Source: Deltaproteobacteria bacterium
GTDB lineage: Bacteria > Myxococcota_A > UBA9160 > UBA6930
Assembly (NCBI GenBank): GCA_029261795.1
Contig: JAJDAP010000051.1
Coordinates: 1-64,000, forward strand
Direction of reading: 5' to 3'
Length of the DNA: 64,000 nt
The notes beneath the pieces were generated by a model. It worked only from the letters and a program-made list of their open reading frames with translations, did not search any database and was not told the origin of the DNA. Shown here piece after piece: positions 7,032 to 16,270 of this stretch (position 1 is its first letter; the number at the start of each line of letters is the position of its first letter). Both the position numbers and the translations under genes were made by a program.

Positions 7032-10000
7032 ATGCCGTTGGGGCCGGAACACGCGATCGCTGAGTTGCTGGATGCGATCCAGGCCGACCCGGACCTCGGA
7101 CGCGCCGTGCGCCACCATGAGGTCGAAGCGCCCCTCGAGGCCGAGTGCGATCACGATCTCGAACTCCTTGCACCGGTCCGAAAGGTGCTGGAGGGGCGCG
7201 GCATCGCGAAGCTCTATGCGCATCAGGCCCGGGCCATCGAGGCGTTGCGCCAGGATCGCGACGTGGTGTTGGCAACACCGACCGCGAGCGGAAAATCGTT
7301 GGTGTACTCGCTGCCCACCCTCGAAGCGACGCTTCAGGATCCGGAGCACCGCGCGCTCTACATCTTCCCGTTGAAGGCACTGGAACAGGACCAGCGCGCC
7401 AAGCTCGAACAGGACATCAGAGCCCTCGGACTGCGCGAGGACCTGCGACCTCGCGTAGAGATCTACGATGGCGACACGCCGCAAGCCAGGCGCAAGAAGA
7501 TCCGCGAGCATCCGCCTAACATCTTGATCACGACGCCCGACATGTTGCACCTGGGAATCCTGCCCCACCATGCCAGCTGGGAGCGATTCTTTCGCGGACT
7601 CGGCCTGGTCGTCATCGACGAACTCCACACCTACCGCGGCGTCTTCGGTTCCCATGTGGCCCAGGTCATGCGGCGCCTCGACCGGGTGGCGCGCCACCAC
7701 CGAGCCCGGCCACGCTTCGTCTGCGCTTCGGCCACGGTGGCGAACCCGGGAGAGCTGGCCACGCACCTGACCGGCCGCGACTTCGAGGTCATCGAGGCCA
7801 ATGGCGCCTCTCGCGCCCGCCGCCACGTGCTGTTGATGAATCCCCAGGCGTCCCCCTACACGACCGCGGCCAGGCTCTTCCGGCTCTCGGTGGGGTTGGG
7901 GCTGCGGACCATCGCATTCACCAAGGCCCGGCGCATCACCGAGTTGATGCACACCTGGATCACCGCGGCGGATCCGAAGCTGAAGGACAAGATCTCCTCC
8001 TACCGCGCGGGCTTCCTGCCGGAAGAGCGCCGCGAGATCGAGCAACAATTGTTCAGCGGCGAGCTGCGCGGCGTCATCTCGACCTCGGCGCTCGAACTCG
8101 GCATCGACGTCGGCGGACTGGATGTTTGTTTGTTGGTCGGCTATCCGGGCAGCCAGATCGCTACCTGGCAACGCGCGGGCCGGGTGGGCCGCACGGGCGA
8201 AGCCATGGTCGCGATGGTGGCCCAACCCGACGCCCTCGATCAGTACCTGGTGACCCATCCGCGCCAATTCTTCGCGCGCGCCTACGAGCACGCCGTCCTC
8301 GACCCGGAGAACATCGAGATCGCGGCCGCCCATCTTCCCTGCGCGGCTGCCGAGGTACCGCTCCGAAGTGGCGAAGCCTGGCTCGCCCGGCCGGGGCTCG
8401 TGAGTGCCATCGAACTGGCCGACAGCCGTGGCGACATCCTGGAGAGCGAAGCCGGCACCGAGTGGTTCGCGTCGCGCCGCAACCCGCACCGCGACGTCCA
8501 GATCCGCAGCGCCGGTTCCAGTTACGTCATCTCGGTCGCAGACGTCGGAAGCGAGCGGCCGCGGGTGCTCGGAACGATCGGCTCGGCCAACGTCTTCGTC
8601 GAATGCCACGAGGGCGCGATCTACCTTCATCACGGCCGCCAATACAAGGTCAAGACCCTCGACCTCGACGAGCGCGAGGTGCTGGTGGTTCCCTCGGACG
8701 TGCCCTGGTTCACACGAGCGCAGTCGGAGAAGGACACCGAGATCCTGTCGCGCGATCGTGCGCGGCCGGCGGGCAACTTCCGCCTCGTCGAGGGCCGGGT
8801 CAAGGTCACGACGCGCATCACCAGCTACGAGCGACGTCGCGTCCGCGGCCAGGAACTGCTCTCGACCGAACCCCTCGATCTGCCGCCGACATCCTACGAG
8901 ACCCGGGGCATCTGGTTCGAAATCCCGGACGAGATCCCGAAGGCCCTGCAGAACGCCGACCGCCACGTGATGGGCGCCCTGCACGCGGTCGAGCATGCGA
9001 GCCTCGCCCTCTTCCCATTGTTTGCGTTGTGCGATCGTTTCGACGTCGCCGGCATCACCTACAAGCACCACCCGCAACTCGGCCACGCCGCAATCTTCCT
9101 GTACGACGGGCACGTCGGCGGCCTCGGCCTGACCAGCGGCGTCTTCGATCGGATCGAACCGCTACTCGAAGCCACCCTCGAGATGGTGCGCGACTGTCCT
9201 TGCGAGAGCGGTTGCCCGGCCTGTGTCCACTCGCCACGCTGCGGGAACGGCAATCGACCCATGGACAAGCTGGGCGCCGTCGAGGCCCTGGAGATGCTTC
9301 TCGGCCGCGAGCCGTTGCCGGCCATGCCGGAGGCGCCGCTACTCGACCTGCCGCTTCCGGCCGAGGTCCTGGAAGCGGAGGCCGATAGCGGGCCGCCGCC
9401 CCGGTTGATGATGTTCGATCTCGAAACTCAACGCAGTGCCGCCGAAGTCGGGGGTTGGAACAACGCCCACCTGATGCGGGTGGCCCTCGCCGTGGTCTGG
9501 GACAGTGCCGACGACCGCTACCACACCTTCCGTGAGGGCCAGGTGAACGAGTTGCTCGCGAAGCTCGCGGAGGCAGACCTCGTCGTCGGCTTCAACGTCA
9601 TCCGCTTCGACTATCAAGTACTGCGCGGCTACACGGATCAGGATTTCGGCGAGCTTCCGACCTTCGACCTGCTGGACGCCGTCCATGCGCGCCTGGGTTT
9701 CCGCGTTTCGCTCGGCCACCTCGGAGAAGAAACCCTGGGTGCCCCCAAGAGCGCGGATGGCCTGCAATCGCTCCAGTGGTGGAAGGAAGGTCGGATCGAG
9801 GAGATCGAGCGCTACTGCCAGCAGGACGTGCGCATCCTGCGCGACCTGTTCGAGCACGCCCGCGAACACGGTCAGCTGATCTTCAAGACCAAGCGCGGCG
9901 AACGGGTGAAGCTCCCGATGCAACTGCACCTCGCCGAACTCCTGGAGCAGGCCTACGTCCGCACGCCGAGCGCGCCTCGCGGCCGCAAGACGCCACGAAG

Positions 10001-10067
10001 TGGCACTCGCAGCAAACGGTCCGCGTCGCGGGCTGCGAGCTCGCGCGCGAAATCCGCCGCGCCCTAG
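7032..10067 (+). CDS. MrfA-type DEAD/DEAH helicase fused to MrfB-type exonuclease
   Basis: Predicted DNA repair enzyme of 1011 residues. The N-terminal ~780 residues are a superfamily 2 helicase of the YprA/MrfA type: Walker A-like ATPTASGKS (~residue 80), DEVH-type box as VIDELH, SATVANP, the helicase-C part with SALELGIDVGG and QRAGRVGRTG, and a C-terminal DUF1998 Cys cluster (CPCESGCPACVHSPRC). From ~790 an RNase H-like DnaQ-fold exonuclease domain follows: MFDLET (ExoI), GFNVIRFDYQVL (ExoII) and YCQQDVRILRD (ExoIII). In Bacillus subtilis these are separate MrfA and MrfB proteins for mitomycin-type damage repair; here they are one chain. The tail is basic and Ser-rich. The ATG is chosen for AGGAG six bases upstream; an in-frame GTG at 7002 is the alternative. 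Confidence 0.9.
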   Translation: MPLGPEHAIAELLDAIQADPDLGRAVRHHEVEAPLEAECDHDLELLAPVRKVLEGRGIAKLYAHQARAIEALRQDRDVVLATPTASGKSLVYSLPTLEATLQDPEHRALYIFPLKALEQDQRAKLEQDIRALGLREDLRPRVEIYDGDTPQARRKKIREHPPNILITTPDMLHLGILPHHASWERFFRGLGLVVIDELHTYRGVFGSHVAQVMRRLDRVARHHRARPRFVCASATVANPGELATHLTGRDFEVIEANGASRARRHVLLMNPQASPYTTAARLFRLSVGLGLRTIAFTKARRITELMHTWITAADPKLKDKISSYRAGFLPEERREIEQQLFSGELRGVISTSALELGIDVGGLDVCLLVGYPGSQIATWQRAGRVGRTGEAMVAMVAQPDALDQYLVTHPRQFFARAYEHAVLDPENIEIAAAHLPCAAAEVPLRSGEAWLARPGLVSAIELADSRGDILESEAGTEWFASRRNPHRDVQIRSAGSSYVISVADVGSERPRVLGTIGSANVFVECHEGAIYLHHGRQYKVKTLDLDEREVLVVPSDVPWFTRAQSEKDTEILSRDRARPAGNFRLVEGRVKVTTRITSYERRRVRGQELLSTEPLDLPPTSYETRGIWFEIPDEIPKALQNADRHVMGALHAVEHASLALFPLFALCDRFDVAGITYKHHPQLGHAAIFLYDGHVGGLGLTSGVFDRIEPLLEATLEMVRDCPCESGCPACVHSPRCGNGNRPMDKLGAVEALEMLLGREPLPAMPEAPLLDLPLPAEVLEAEADSGPPPRLMMFDLETQRSAAEVGGWNNAHLMRVALAVVWDSADDRYHTFREGQVNELLAKLAEADLVVGFNVIRFDYQVLRGYTDQDFGELPTFDLLDAVHARLGFRVSLGHLGEETLGAPKSADGLQSLQWWKEGRIEEIERYCQQDVRILRDLFEHAREHGQLIFKTKRGERVKLPMQLHLAELLEQAYVRTPSAPRGRKTPRSGTRSKRSASRAASSRAKSAAP

Positions 10068-10351
10068 TGCAGGACGGCGCATTCCCGCAGTTTGCCGTCG
10101 AGCAGTTCGAAGTAGAGCAACACCAGGACATGGCGCACCGAGGCCGGTAGGTCCTCGATGAAGTCGCGGGCTTCGTTGGCCGCCTCGATCTTCACGAGGC
10201 CGTCGATGGCGAAGTGGACCTCGTCGAAGCGTCCGTCGAGTTCGCCACGCAGGCGATCGGCGTCTTGCTGGAACGCGCTGACGATCGTTTCAGTGTCGAA
10301 GAGCAGGTGGATCCCGCGGGATCCGATCTCGAGCAGGCGTTCGGTGTCCAT
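10064..10351 (-). CDS. Small hypothetical protein, acidic/amphipathic
   Basis: A 95-residue open frame convergent with the helicase gene (tails overlap by 4 bp). It starts MDTERLLEIGSRGIHLLFDT and contains alternating charged and hydrophobic helices (for example DADRLRGELDGRFDEVHFAI and SVRHVLVLLYFELLDG). No family was recognised and there is no signal peptide or metal motif. The amino-acid composition looks like a real folded protein rather than an antisense shadow, but no convincing Shine-Dalgarno precedes the ATG. The open frame extends further upstream into the ABC-F gene, where the sequence looks non-coding. Confidence 0.5.
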   Translation of the reverse strand: MDTERLLEIGSRGIHLLFDTETIVSAFQQDADRLRGELDGRFDEVHFAIDGLVKIEAANEARDFIEDLPASVRHVLVLLYFELLDGKLRECAVLH

Positions 10352-10466
10352 CGCTGACTTATCGGCCACTGCAGTTCCGAAATTGACCCATGAACACGCC
10401 GCCCAGGGCCAGGATCGGGTCCCCCCGGCCGTGATGCGGGCGGACGGTTCGTTAAGGTCCCCGCCC

Positions 10467-12437
10467 ATGTGGCTGGAGCTCACCGGTGTCTCGCGCAGTT
10501 TCGGCGAACGGACCCTCTTCGAGGGCGTCGATCTGCGTGTCGGTGCCAGCGACCGGGTCGGTCTCGTCGGACCGAATGGCGCAGGCAAATCGACATTGAT
10601 GCGAATCGCTTCGGCAGACGACCCGCCGGACGCGGGCCAGCGGATCACACCGCGCGGTGCCCGGATCGGGATCCTGCGCCAGGAAATCGACCCGCACCCG
10701 ACCCACACCGTTCAGCAAGAAGCGCTTACCGCGCTGGCAGATCTCGGTGAACTCGAGCTGGAGTTGCGTGCCCTCGAGGCGCGCATGACCGCCGATGGCG
10801 AGGTCGATCCCCGGGTCGCCGAGCGCTACGACCAGCTTCAGGATCGCTTCCTGCGCCAGGGCGGTTTCTCCCGCGAGGCGCGCGTCGAGTCGGTCCTCGA
10901 AGGCCTCGGCTTCGACGGCGACGCCCGTGCCCGCCCGCTCCACACCTTCAGCGGGGGGTGGCTGATGCGGGTCGAACTCGCAAAATTGCTGCTCGCCGAT
11001 CCCGACGTGCTGCTCCTCGACGAGCCCACCAACCACCTCGATCTCCCCTCGATCCAGTGGTTCGAGGAGACCCTCGAAGCCTTCCCGGGTGGCGTGGTCG
11101 TGATCTCCCATGATCGAACCTTCCTGCGGCGCCACACCAACCGCATCGCCGAACTCTCCCACGGACGTTTCACGCTCTACCCGTGTGGCTACGACGAGTA
11201 CCTGAAGATGCGCGAGCAGCGGCGCGAGGAACTGCTCGCGCGCAAGAAGAGCCAGGACAAGAAGATCGCCGAGACCGAACGCTTCATCGAGCGTTTCCGC
11301 TCGAAGGCTTCGAAAGCGCGGCAGGTGCAGAGTCGCGTCAAATCCCTCGACAAACTCGAACGGATCGACGTCGAGGAACCCGGCGCCCGACGCATGCGAC
11401 TGCGTATCCCGGAGCCGAAACGAGCCGGCGCGATTCCGATCGAACTCGAAGGCATCTACAAGGCCTACGGTGACACGGTCGTCTACGAGGGCATCGACGC
11501 CTCGCTGCGCAGGGGCGAACGACTGGCCCTGGCCGGGCCGAATGGCGCGGGGAAATCGACGCTGCTGCGGATCCTGGCCGGCGTGCTCCGCTTCGAAGCG
11601 GGCGAGCGCCGGCTCGGCCACCAGGTCGAGGTGGGCTTCTACGCCCAACACCAGCTCGAGGTCCTCGACGAGAGCAACACGGTGCTCGGCGAGCTCGAGA
11701 CCGTGGCGACCACCGACGACGTTCCGCGTCTGCGCGGCCATCTGGGTGCCTTCCTGTTCTCGGGCGACGACGTCAACAAGAAGGTGTCCGTACTTTCCGG
11801 TGGCGAGAAGGCACGCCTCGCCCTGGCCAAGATGTTGTTGCGGCCGAAGAACGTGCTCGTCCTCGACGAGCCCACCAATCACCTCGATGTCGAAGCCTGT
11901 CAGGTCCTCGAGGACGCCCTGCTCGCCTATCGAGGCACGCTCGTGTTCATCTCCCACGACCGCGCCTTCATCAACGCATTGGCCACGCGCGTGATCGAGG
12001 TCAAGGCCGGCGTACTCCGAGAATTCCTGGGCAACTACGACGGGTACCTCGACGCGACGCAGCCGAAGACCCCCAAGCGCCTGGCCAGGCCCGAAAACGC
12101 CGCGGTCGAGAGCCCTTCGGCCCCGACTCCAGCAGCACAGAAGCAACCGAAGCCGCAGCTGACGCGCGAGGAGCGGCGGCTCGAACGCGAACGAAAGAAG
12201 GCACGAGATCGCATCACACGGCGGGTGGAGAAACTCGAGGCGGAAATACTCGAGTTCGAAACCGCGACGGAGGCTCTCGGTTGGAAGCTCGGCGACCCGG
12301 TGGTGTACGCCGACAAAGCCCAGGTCGTGACGATCGAGGCGGAGCGTACGGCGCTGCAGACGCAGGTCGCCGATGGCTACCGCGAATGGGAGCGGCTGGC
12401 CGCCGAGCTCGAAGCCCTGGACGCCGCCGAGGCCTGA
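10467..12437 (+). CDS. ABC-F family ATPase (Uup/YheS-like)
   Basis: Soluble twin-ATPase protein of 656 residues with no membrane segments; ABC-F proteins act on ribosomes or in translation/DNA metabolism. Two nucleotide-binding domains each have a Walker A (GPNGAGKST, residues ~36 and ~360), a signature (FSGGWLMRVELA in the first, LSGGEKARLALA in the second) and a Walker B with LLDEPTNHLD / VLDEPTNHLD. The linker between domains is strongly charged and helical (KKSQDKKIAETERFIERFRS), as in the P-site tRNA interaction motif. The C-terminus has a Lys/Arg/Glu coiled coil (LTREERRLERERKKARDRI onward) of the Uup type. The start is the ATG giving MWLELTGVSRSFGE; the frame is open upstream but not protein-like. 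Confidence 0.93.
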   Translation: MWLELTGVSRSFGERTLFEGVDLRVGASDRVGLVGPNGAGKSTLMRIASADDPPDAGQRITPRGARIGILRQEIDPHPTHTVQQEALTALADLGELELELRALEARMTADGEVDPRVAERYDQLQDRFLRQGGFSREARVESVLEGLGFDGDARARPLHTFSGGWLMRVELAKLLLADPDVLLLDEPTNHLDLPSIQWFEETLEAFPGGVVVISHDRTFLRRHTNRIAELSHGRFTLYPCGYDEYLKMREQRREELLARKKSQDKKIAETERFIERFRSKASKARQVQSRVKSLDKLERIDVEEPGARRMRLRIPEPKRAGAIPIELEGIYKAYGDTVVYEGIDASLRRGERLALAGPNGAGKSTLLRILAGVLRFEAGERRLGHQVEVGFYAQHQLEVLDESNTVLGELETVATTDDVPRLRGHLGAFLFSGDDVNKKVSVLSGGEKARLALAKMLLRPKNVLVLDEPTNHLDVEACQVLEDALLAYRGTLVFISHDRAFINALATRVIEVKAGVLREFLGNYDGYLDATQPKTPKRLARPENAAVESPSAPTPAAQKQPKPQLTREERRLERERKKARDRITRRVEKLEAEILEFETATEALGWKLGDPVVYADKAQVVTIEAERTALQTQVADGYREWERLAAELEALDAAEA

Positions 12438-12449
12438 GCCCGCGCCTCG

Positions 12450-12478
12450 TTGACTCGGCCCGACGCCCCTCCTAGCTT
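12450..12478 (+). promoter_or_regulatory. Sigma-70-type promoter of tRNA-Leu(CAG)
   Basis: TTGACT (12450-12455), a 17-base spacer and TAGCTT (12473-12478) end 15 bases before the mature tRNA 5' end, giving a short leader. Confidence 0.65.
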
Positions 12479-12493
12479 TCTCGGCCGACCCCT

Positions 12494-12580
12494 GCCCGGG
12501 TGGCGAAATTGGTAGACGCGCATGACTCAGAATCATGTGTTCGAAAGGACGTGCTGGTTCGACTCCAGTCCCGGGCACCA
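12494..12580 (+). tRNA. tRNA-Leu, anticodon CAG
   Basis: 87 bases including an encoded CCA. The acceptor stem GCCCGGG/CCCGGGC pairs fully; the D-loop contains AATTGGTAGACGCG; the anticodon stem CATGA/TCATG frames the loop CTCAGAA with anticodon CAG; the long variable arm is class II; the T-loop is TTCGACT. It reads CUG, the dominant Leu codon in such GC-rich DNA. Confidence 0.97.
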
Positions 12581-12606
12581 GGCGCCCCGCGCCGCTTCTG
12601 GGCGCC
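12581..12606 (+). terminator. Hairpin directly after tRNA-Leu(CAG)
   Basis: A perfect 7-bp stem GGCGCCC/GGGCGCC with a 12-base loop starts at the base after the CCA end. There is no T-run, so it may act in 3' processing or as a weak terminator. Confidence 0.45.
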
Positions 12607-12676
12607 CAAACCGCTCGGACCGATGCGCCCCTGGGATGCGGTTCAGGAGGCCTCTCCGTAGGCCCTGCGCGCCGAG

Positions 12677-12704
12677 TTGACCGCGCCCGATCGGCGCTTA
12701 GTTT
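12677..12704 (+). promoter_or_regulatory. Candidate promoter of first lon gene
   Basis: TTGACC, a 16-base spacer and TAGTTT lie 25 bases upstream of the GTG start. No heat-shock-type element was recognised. Confidence 0.5.
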
Positions 12705-12728
12705 CCCGCGGCCCAGGCCGGAGGATCC

Positions 12729-15116
12729 GTGAGCGAACCGAACGAGTCACGAAATGTCCATATTGCAGGCGAGAACGTAGAGATCCCGCTGGAGCTGCCG
12801 GTGTTGCCGGTTCGCGACGCCGTGATGCTGCCCGGCCTCAACGTCCCGCTGGCCGTCGGCCGCACCCGCTCCCTGGCCGCGCTCGACGCCGCCGGGGATG
12901 GCGGCTTGCTACTGGTGGCGAGCCAGCTCGATCCCCAGACCGAGGATCCGGGTCTCGACGAGTTGGCCCCGGTGGGCTGCGTCTGCCGGATCCTGCGCAT
13001 GGTGGACGCGCGTCAGAGCACGCGGCAGGCCCTGGTCGTAGGAATCCTGCGCGCCCGCATTCGCACCCGGACCACCCCGGACGACGCACCCGAAGGCACG
13101 GCCCTCCGCGTTCAGATCGAGCCGCTGCCGGAGCCGCAGCAACCCTCTACGGAGCGCGACGCCGCCCGCGCCCGGGTAACCGAACTGGCCCACCAGCTGA
13201 TCGATCTGCGCGAGGACGCGCCCGAGGAGTGGAAGGCCGTCGTCAGCCAGATGCCGACGGCGGGCCTGCTCGCCGACATGATCGCCTCGAACATCCCGGT
13301 GCCCACCGACGACCGGATCGCCCTGCTCTGCGAAGCCGACCCGACCACACGACTCTGGCAGGTCGCCGGCTTGCTCGAGCGCGAAGTCACCATCGCCGAA
13401 ACCCACCGGGCGCTGCGCGAGGACGACGACGAAGACGGCGAGATGGACCCGCGCCGGCGCGAGCGTCTGCTGCGCCGCCGCATGCGCGACATCCAGAAGG
13501 AGCTGGGCGAAGCGGACAGCGGCGAACGGGAAGCCGACGAATTGGCGGAACGGCTGGAGGCACTTCCGTTCGGTGACGAGGCACGCACCCATGTCGATCG
13601 CGAGCTGCGCCGGTTCCGGGCACTCCCGACCCACGCACCGGACCGACACCTGGTGCGAACGTATCTCGAATGGGTGGCGGATCTGCCCTGGGGCAATGCC
13701 ACTGAAGACCACCTCGCACTGCACGAGGCCCGCGAGATCCTCGACGAGGACCATCACGACCTCGACAAGGTGAAGGAACGGATTCTCGAGTACCTGGCCG
13801 TACGCAAGCTGGCGCCGGAAGCCAAGGCTCCGATCCTGTGCTTCGTCGGACCTCCCGGGGTCGGCAAGACCTCGCTCGGCCGCTCCATCGCCCGGGCGAT
13901 GGGCCGGAAATTTGCCCGGGCTTCCCTCGGCGGTGTGCGCGATGAGTCGGAGATCCGGGGCCATCGGCGAACCTATGTGGGCGCCATGCCCGGCCGCATC
14001 CTCCAGAACATTCGCCGGGCTGGCACCTGCAATCCGGTCTTCCTGCTCGACGAGATCGACAAGCTCGGCGCCGACTTCCGCGGCGATCCCTCCTCGGCGC
14101 TCCTGGAGGTGCTCGACCCGGAGCAGAACGGGACCTTCAGCGACCACTACCTAGAGATGCCCTTCGATCTGTCACGGGTGCTGTTCATTGCCACGGCGAA
14201 CTCCCTCGCGACGATTCCACCGGCACTGCTCGACCGCATGGAAGTCATCGAGCTACCGGGTTACACCGACCGGGACAAGCTCGTGATCGCGCGTCGCTTC
14301 CTGATTCCGAAGCAACTCGAGAACCACGGCTTGCGCGAGGACCAGGTCGTGCTCACCGATGAAGCCGTCGACCGGGTCGTCCACGAGTACACCCGCGAGG
14401 CCGGCGTGCGCAGCCTCGATCGCCACTTTGCAACGCTGGTGCGGAAGGTGGCCGCCCGCGTCGCCACCGACCCGTCGGTGGCGCCGCTCACGGTGGACGC
14501 CGAGTTCGCCATCGACGCGCTCGGCGCGCCGCCCCACCTGCCGGAAACCGCCGAGCGGACCGAGGTGGCCGGCGTCGTCGTCGGCATGGCAGCGACCGCT
14601 CACGGCGGCGACATCCTGTTCCTCGAAGCCACACGCAGCCCGGGCGGCGAAGGGGTCCGGTTGCGGCTCACGGGCCAGCTCGGGGACGTGATGCGCGAGA
14701 GCGCCGAGGCCGCCTTGTCCTGGGTCCGGGCGAACGCCGCCCGCTGGCTCCCGGAAGACGCGCTCGGCGCCGGAGAGATCCATCTTCACGTGCCTGCCGG
14801 CGCCGTCCCCAAGGACGGCCCCTCTGCTGGCGTCGCCCTGGCCACCGCGATCGTATCCGCGCTATCCGGCCGTCGAGCCCTGGGAACGCTTGCCATGACC
14901 GGCGAAATTTCGCTTCGGGGACGAGTACTTCCGGTCGGAGGAATCAAGCAGAAGGTGATGGCTGCATCGCGGGCCGGCGTGAAGACCGTGTTGATCCCAC
15001 GGCGCAATGAGAAGGACCTCGTCGAAGTGCCCGAGGAGGTCCTCGACCAGCTCGAGATCATTCCGATCGACACCGTGGAAGAGGCCCTCGAAGCCGCCCT
15101 CGAAGCGGCCGGTTAG
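12729..15116 (+). CDS. lon: Lon protease (ATP-dependent, first of two)
   Basis: Cytoplasmic AAA+ serine protease of 795 residues. The N-terminal substrate-binding LON domain starts after ~20 residues (IPLELPVLPVRDAVMLPG), followed by a coiled linker (RRRERLLRRRMRDIQKELG). The ATPase domain has GPPGVGKTSLG (~375), VFLLDEIDKLG and a sensor region. The protease domain holds the Ser-Lys dyad: Ser in [10 protein letters not shown] near residue 700 and Lys in VGGIKQKVMAA near 742. The GTG start follows GGAGG by four bases. It lies downstream of the tRNA with its own candidate promoter, and the glycosyltransferase gene follows 10 bp after its stop. A second Lon, with a different N-terminus, is encoded at 33093-35522. 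Confidence 0.97.
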   Translation: MSEPNESRNVHIAGENVEIPLELPVLPVRDAVMLPGLNVPLAVGRTRSLAALDAAGDGGLLLVASQLDPQTEDPGLDELAPVGCVCRILRMVDARQSTRQALVVGILRARIRTRTTPDDAPEGTALRVQIEPLPEPQQPSTERDAARARVTELAHQLIDLREDAPEEWKAVVSQMPTAGLLADMIASNIPVPTDDRIALLCEADPTTRLWQVAGLLEREVTIAETHRALREDDDEDGEMDPRRRERLLRRRMRDIQKELGEADSGEREADELAERLEALPFGDEARTHVDRELRRFRALPTHAPDRHLVRTYLEWVADLPWGNATEDHLALHEAREILDEDHHDLDKVKERILEYLAVRKLAPEAKAPILCFVGPPGVGKTSLGRSIARAMGRKFARASLGGVRDESEIRGHRRTYVGAMPGRILQNIRRAGTCNPVFLLDEIDKLGADFRGDPSSALLEVLDPEQNGTFSDHYLEMPFDLSRVLFIATANSLATIPPALLDRMEVIELPGYTDRDKLVIARRFLIPKQLENHGLREDQVVLTDEAVDRVVHEYTREAGVRSLDRHFATLVRKVAARVATDPSVAPLTVDAEFAIDALGAPPHLPETAERTEVAGVVVGMAATAHGGDILFLEATRSPGGEGVRLRLTGQLGDVMRESAEAALSWVRANAARWLPEDALGAGEIHLHVPAGAVPKDGPSAGVALATAIVSALSGRRALGTLAMTGEISLRGRVLPVGGIKQKVMAASRAGVKTVLIPRRNEKDLVEVPEEVLDQLEIIPIDTVEEALEAALEAAG

Positions 15117-15126
15117 TGTCCGCGCC

Positions 15127-16266
15127 ATGCGTGCCGCGTTGGCCCACGACTGGCTGACCGGCATGCGAGGCGGCGAGAAGGTGCTGCTCGAGCACGCGCG
15201 CCTGCTGCCGGATGCCGACATCCACACCCTCGTCCACATCCCAGGCAGCACCCATCCGGAGATCGAGGCCCATCGGGTGATCGCGAGCCCGCTCTCGCAG
15301 CTGCCCGGAATCGCACGCCACTACCGCAAGCTGCTGCCCCTGTTCCCCTGGGCGATCGGTCGGCTACGACCCCGAGACGTCGACCTCGTGCTTTCGTCGA
15401 GCCACGCCGTCGCGAAGGGAATCTCGGCCCCGCCTGGAGCGACGCACCTCGCCTACTGCTTCACTCCGATGCGGTATGTCTGGGATCAGGCCGACGCCTA
15501 TCTCGGTACGGGTGCCTTTCGGGTTGCAGCGTCGCCGCTGGTGGCCGCGCTGCGCCGTTGGGACGTGCGCAGCAGCCATCGCGACCGGGTGCATCGCGTG
15601 ATCGCGATCTCGACGCCGGTTGCCGAGCGGATCGAACGGCATTGGCAGCGCCGCGCCGACGTGATCTTTCCGCCAGTCGACGTCGAGCAGTTTGGCGCGC
15701 GGCCGCGCGCCGCTGAGGATTTCTTCCTGATGGTCGGCGGTTTCGTTCCGTACAAGCGCGAAGAGGTCGCCATCGAAGCCTTTCGCAAGCTCGGCCTACG
15801 CCTGCTCGTCGCCGGCGATGGCCCCTCCCGGGCACGCCTTCAGGCTCGTGCTCCGGACAACGTGCGCTTCCTTGGACGGGTGGACGATGACACGCTCGCC
15901 GATCTCTACGCCCGCTGTCGGGCGCTCGTCTATCCGCAGGAAGAAGACTTCGGGATCATTCCCGTCGAGGCCCAGGCCGCCGGCGCCCCTGTCGTCGCGC
16001 TCGGTCGCGGCGGAGTCACCGACACCGTCAGGCCCCTCGACGGCCCCGCCAGCAAGGCGCCCACCGGGCTGTTCTTCGATTCGTCCTCGCCCGCAGCCCT
16101 GGCCGAGGCGGTGGCCCATTTCGAGGAACGTCGCGCTGAGTTCGACGCCGACGCCATCCGCGCCCATGCAGCAGCCTTCAGCGCGAGCCGCTTCCGGCTC
16201 GAAATGCGCGCCGCCATCGAAGAGACCGTTGCCCATGGTCCGCGAGCCTGGGATCCCGCCAGCTGA
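15127..16266 (+). CDS. GT4-family glycosyltransferase
   Basis: Probable cytoplasmic-face glycosyltransferase for LPS, exopolysaccharide or glycan assembly, 379 residues. The N-terminal Rossmann domain starts MRAALAHDWLTGMRGGEKVL, typical of GT4 enzymes. The C-terminal domain has MVGGFVPYKREEVAIEAF, VAGDGPSRARL and the EX7E-type nucleotide-sugar motif EEDFGIIPVEAQAAG. Donor and acceptor cannot be told. The first ATG after the lon stop is used. The gene converges, with only 4 bp between, on the polyprenyl-phosphate sugar transferase, so a shared role in surface polysaccharide is plausible. Confidence 0.9.
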   Translation: MRAALAHDWLTGMRGGEKVLLEHARLLPDADIHTLVHIPGSTHPEIEAHRVIASPLSQLPGIARHYRKLLPLFPWAIGRLRPRDVDLVLSSSHAVAKGISAPPGATHLAYCFTPMRYVWDQADAYLGTGAFRVAASPLVAALRRWDVRSSHRDRVHRVIAISTPVAERIERHWQRRADVIFPPVDVEQFGARPRAAEDFFLMVGGFVPYKREEVAIEAFRKLGLRLLVAGDGPSRARLQARAPDNVRFLGRVDDDTLADLYARCRALVYPQEEDFGIIPVEAQAAGAPVVALGRGGVTDTVRPLDGPASKAPTGLFFDSSSPAALAEAVAHFEERRAEFDADAIRAHAAAFSASRFRLEMRAAIEETVAHGPRAWDPAS

Positions 16267-16270
16267 CGCT

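Noticed and set aside
6795-9113. Long minus-strand frame opposite the helicase
   Set aside because: No domains; fully explained as the shadow of the conserved plus-strand helicase codons.
10452-12578. Long minus-strand frame over the ABC-F gene and the tRNA
   Set aside because: Runs through a tRNA gene and lies opposite a textbook ABC-F protein.
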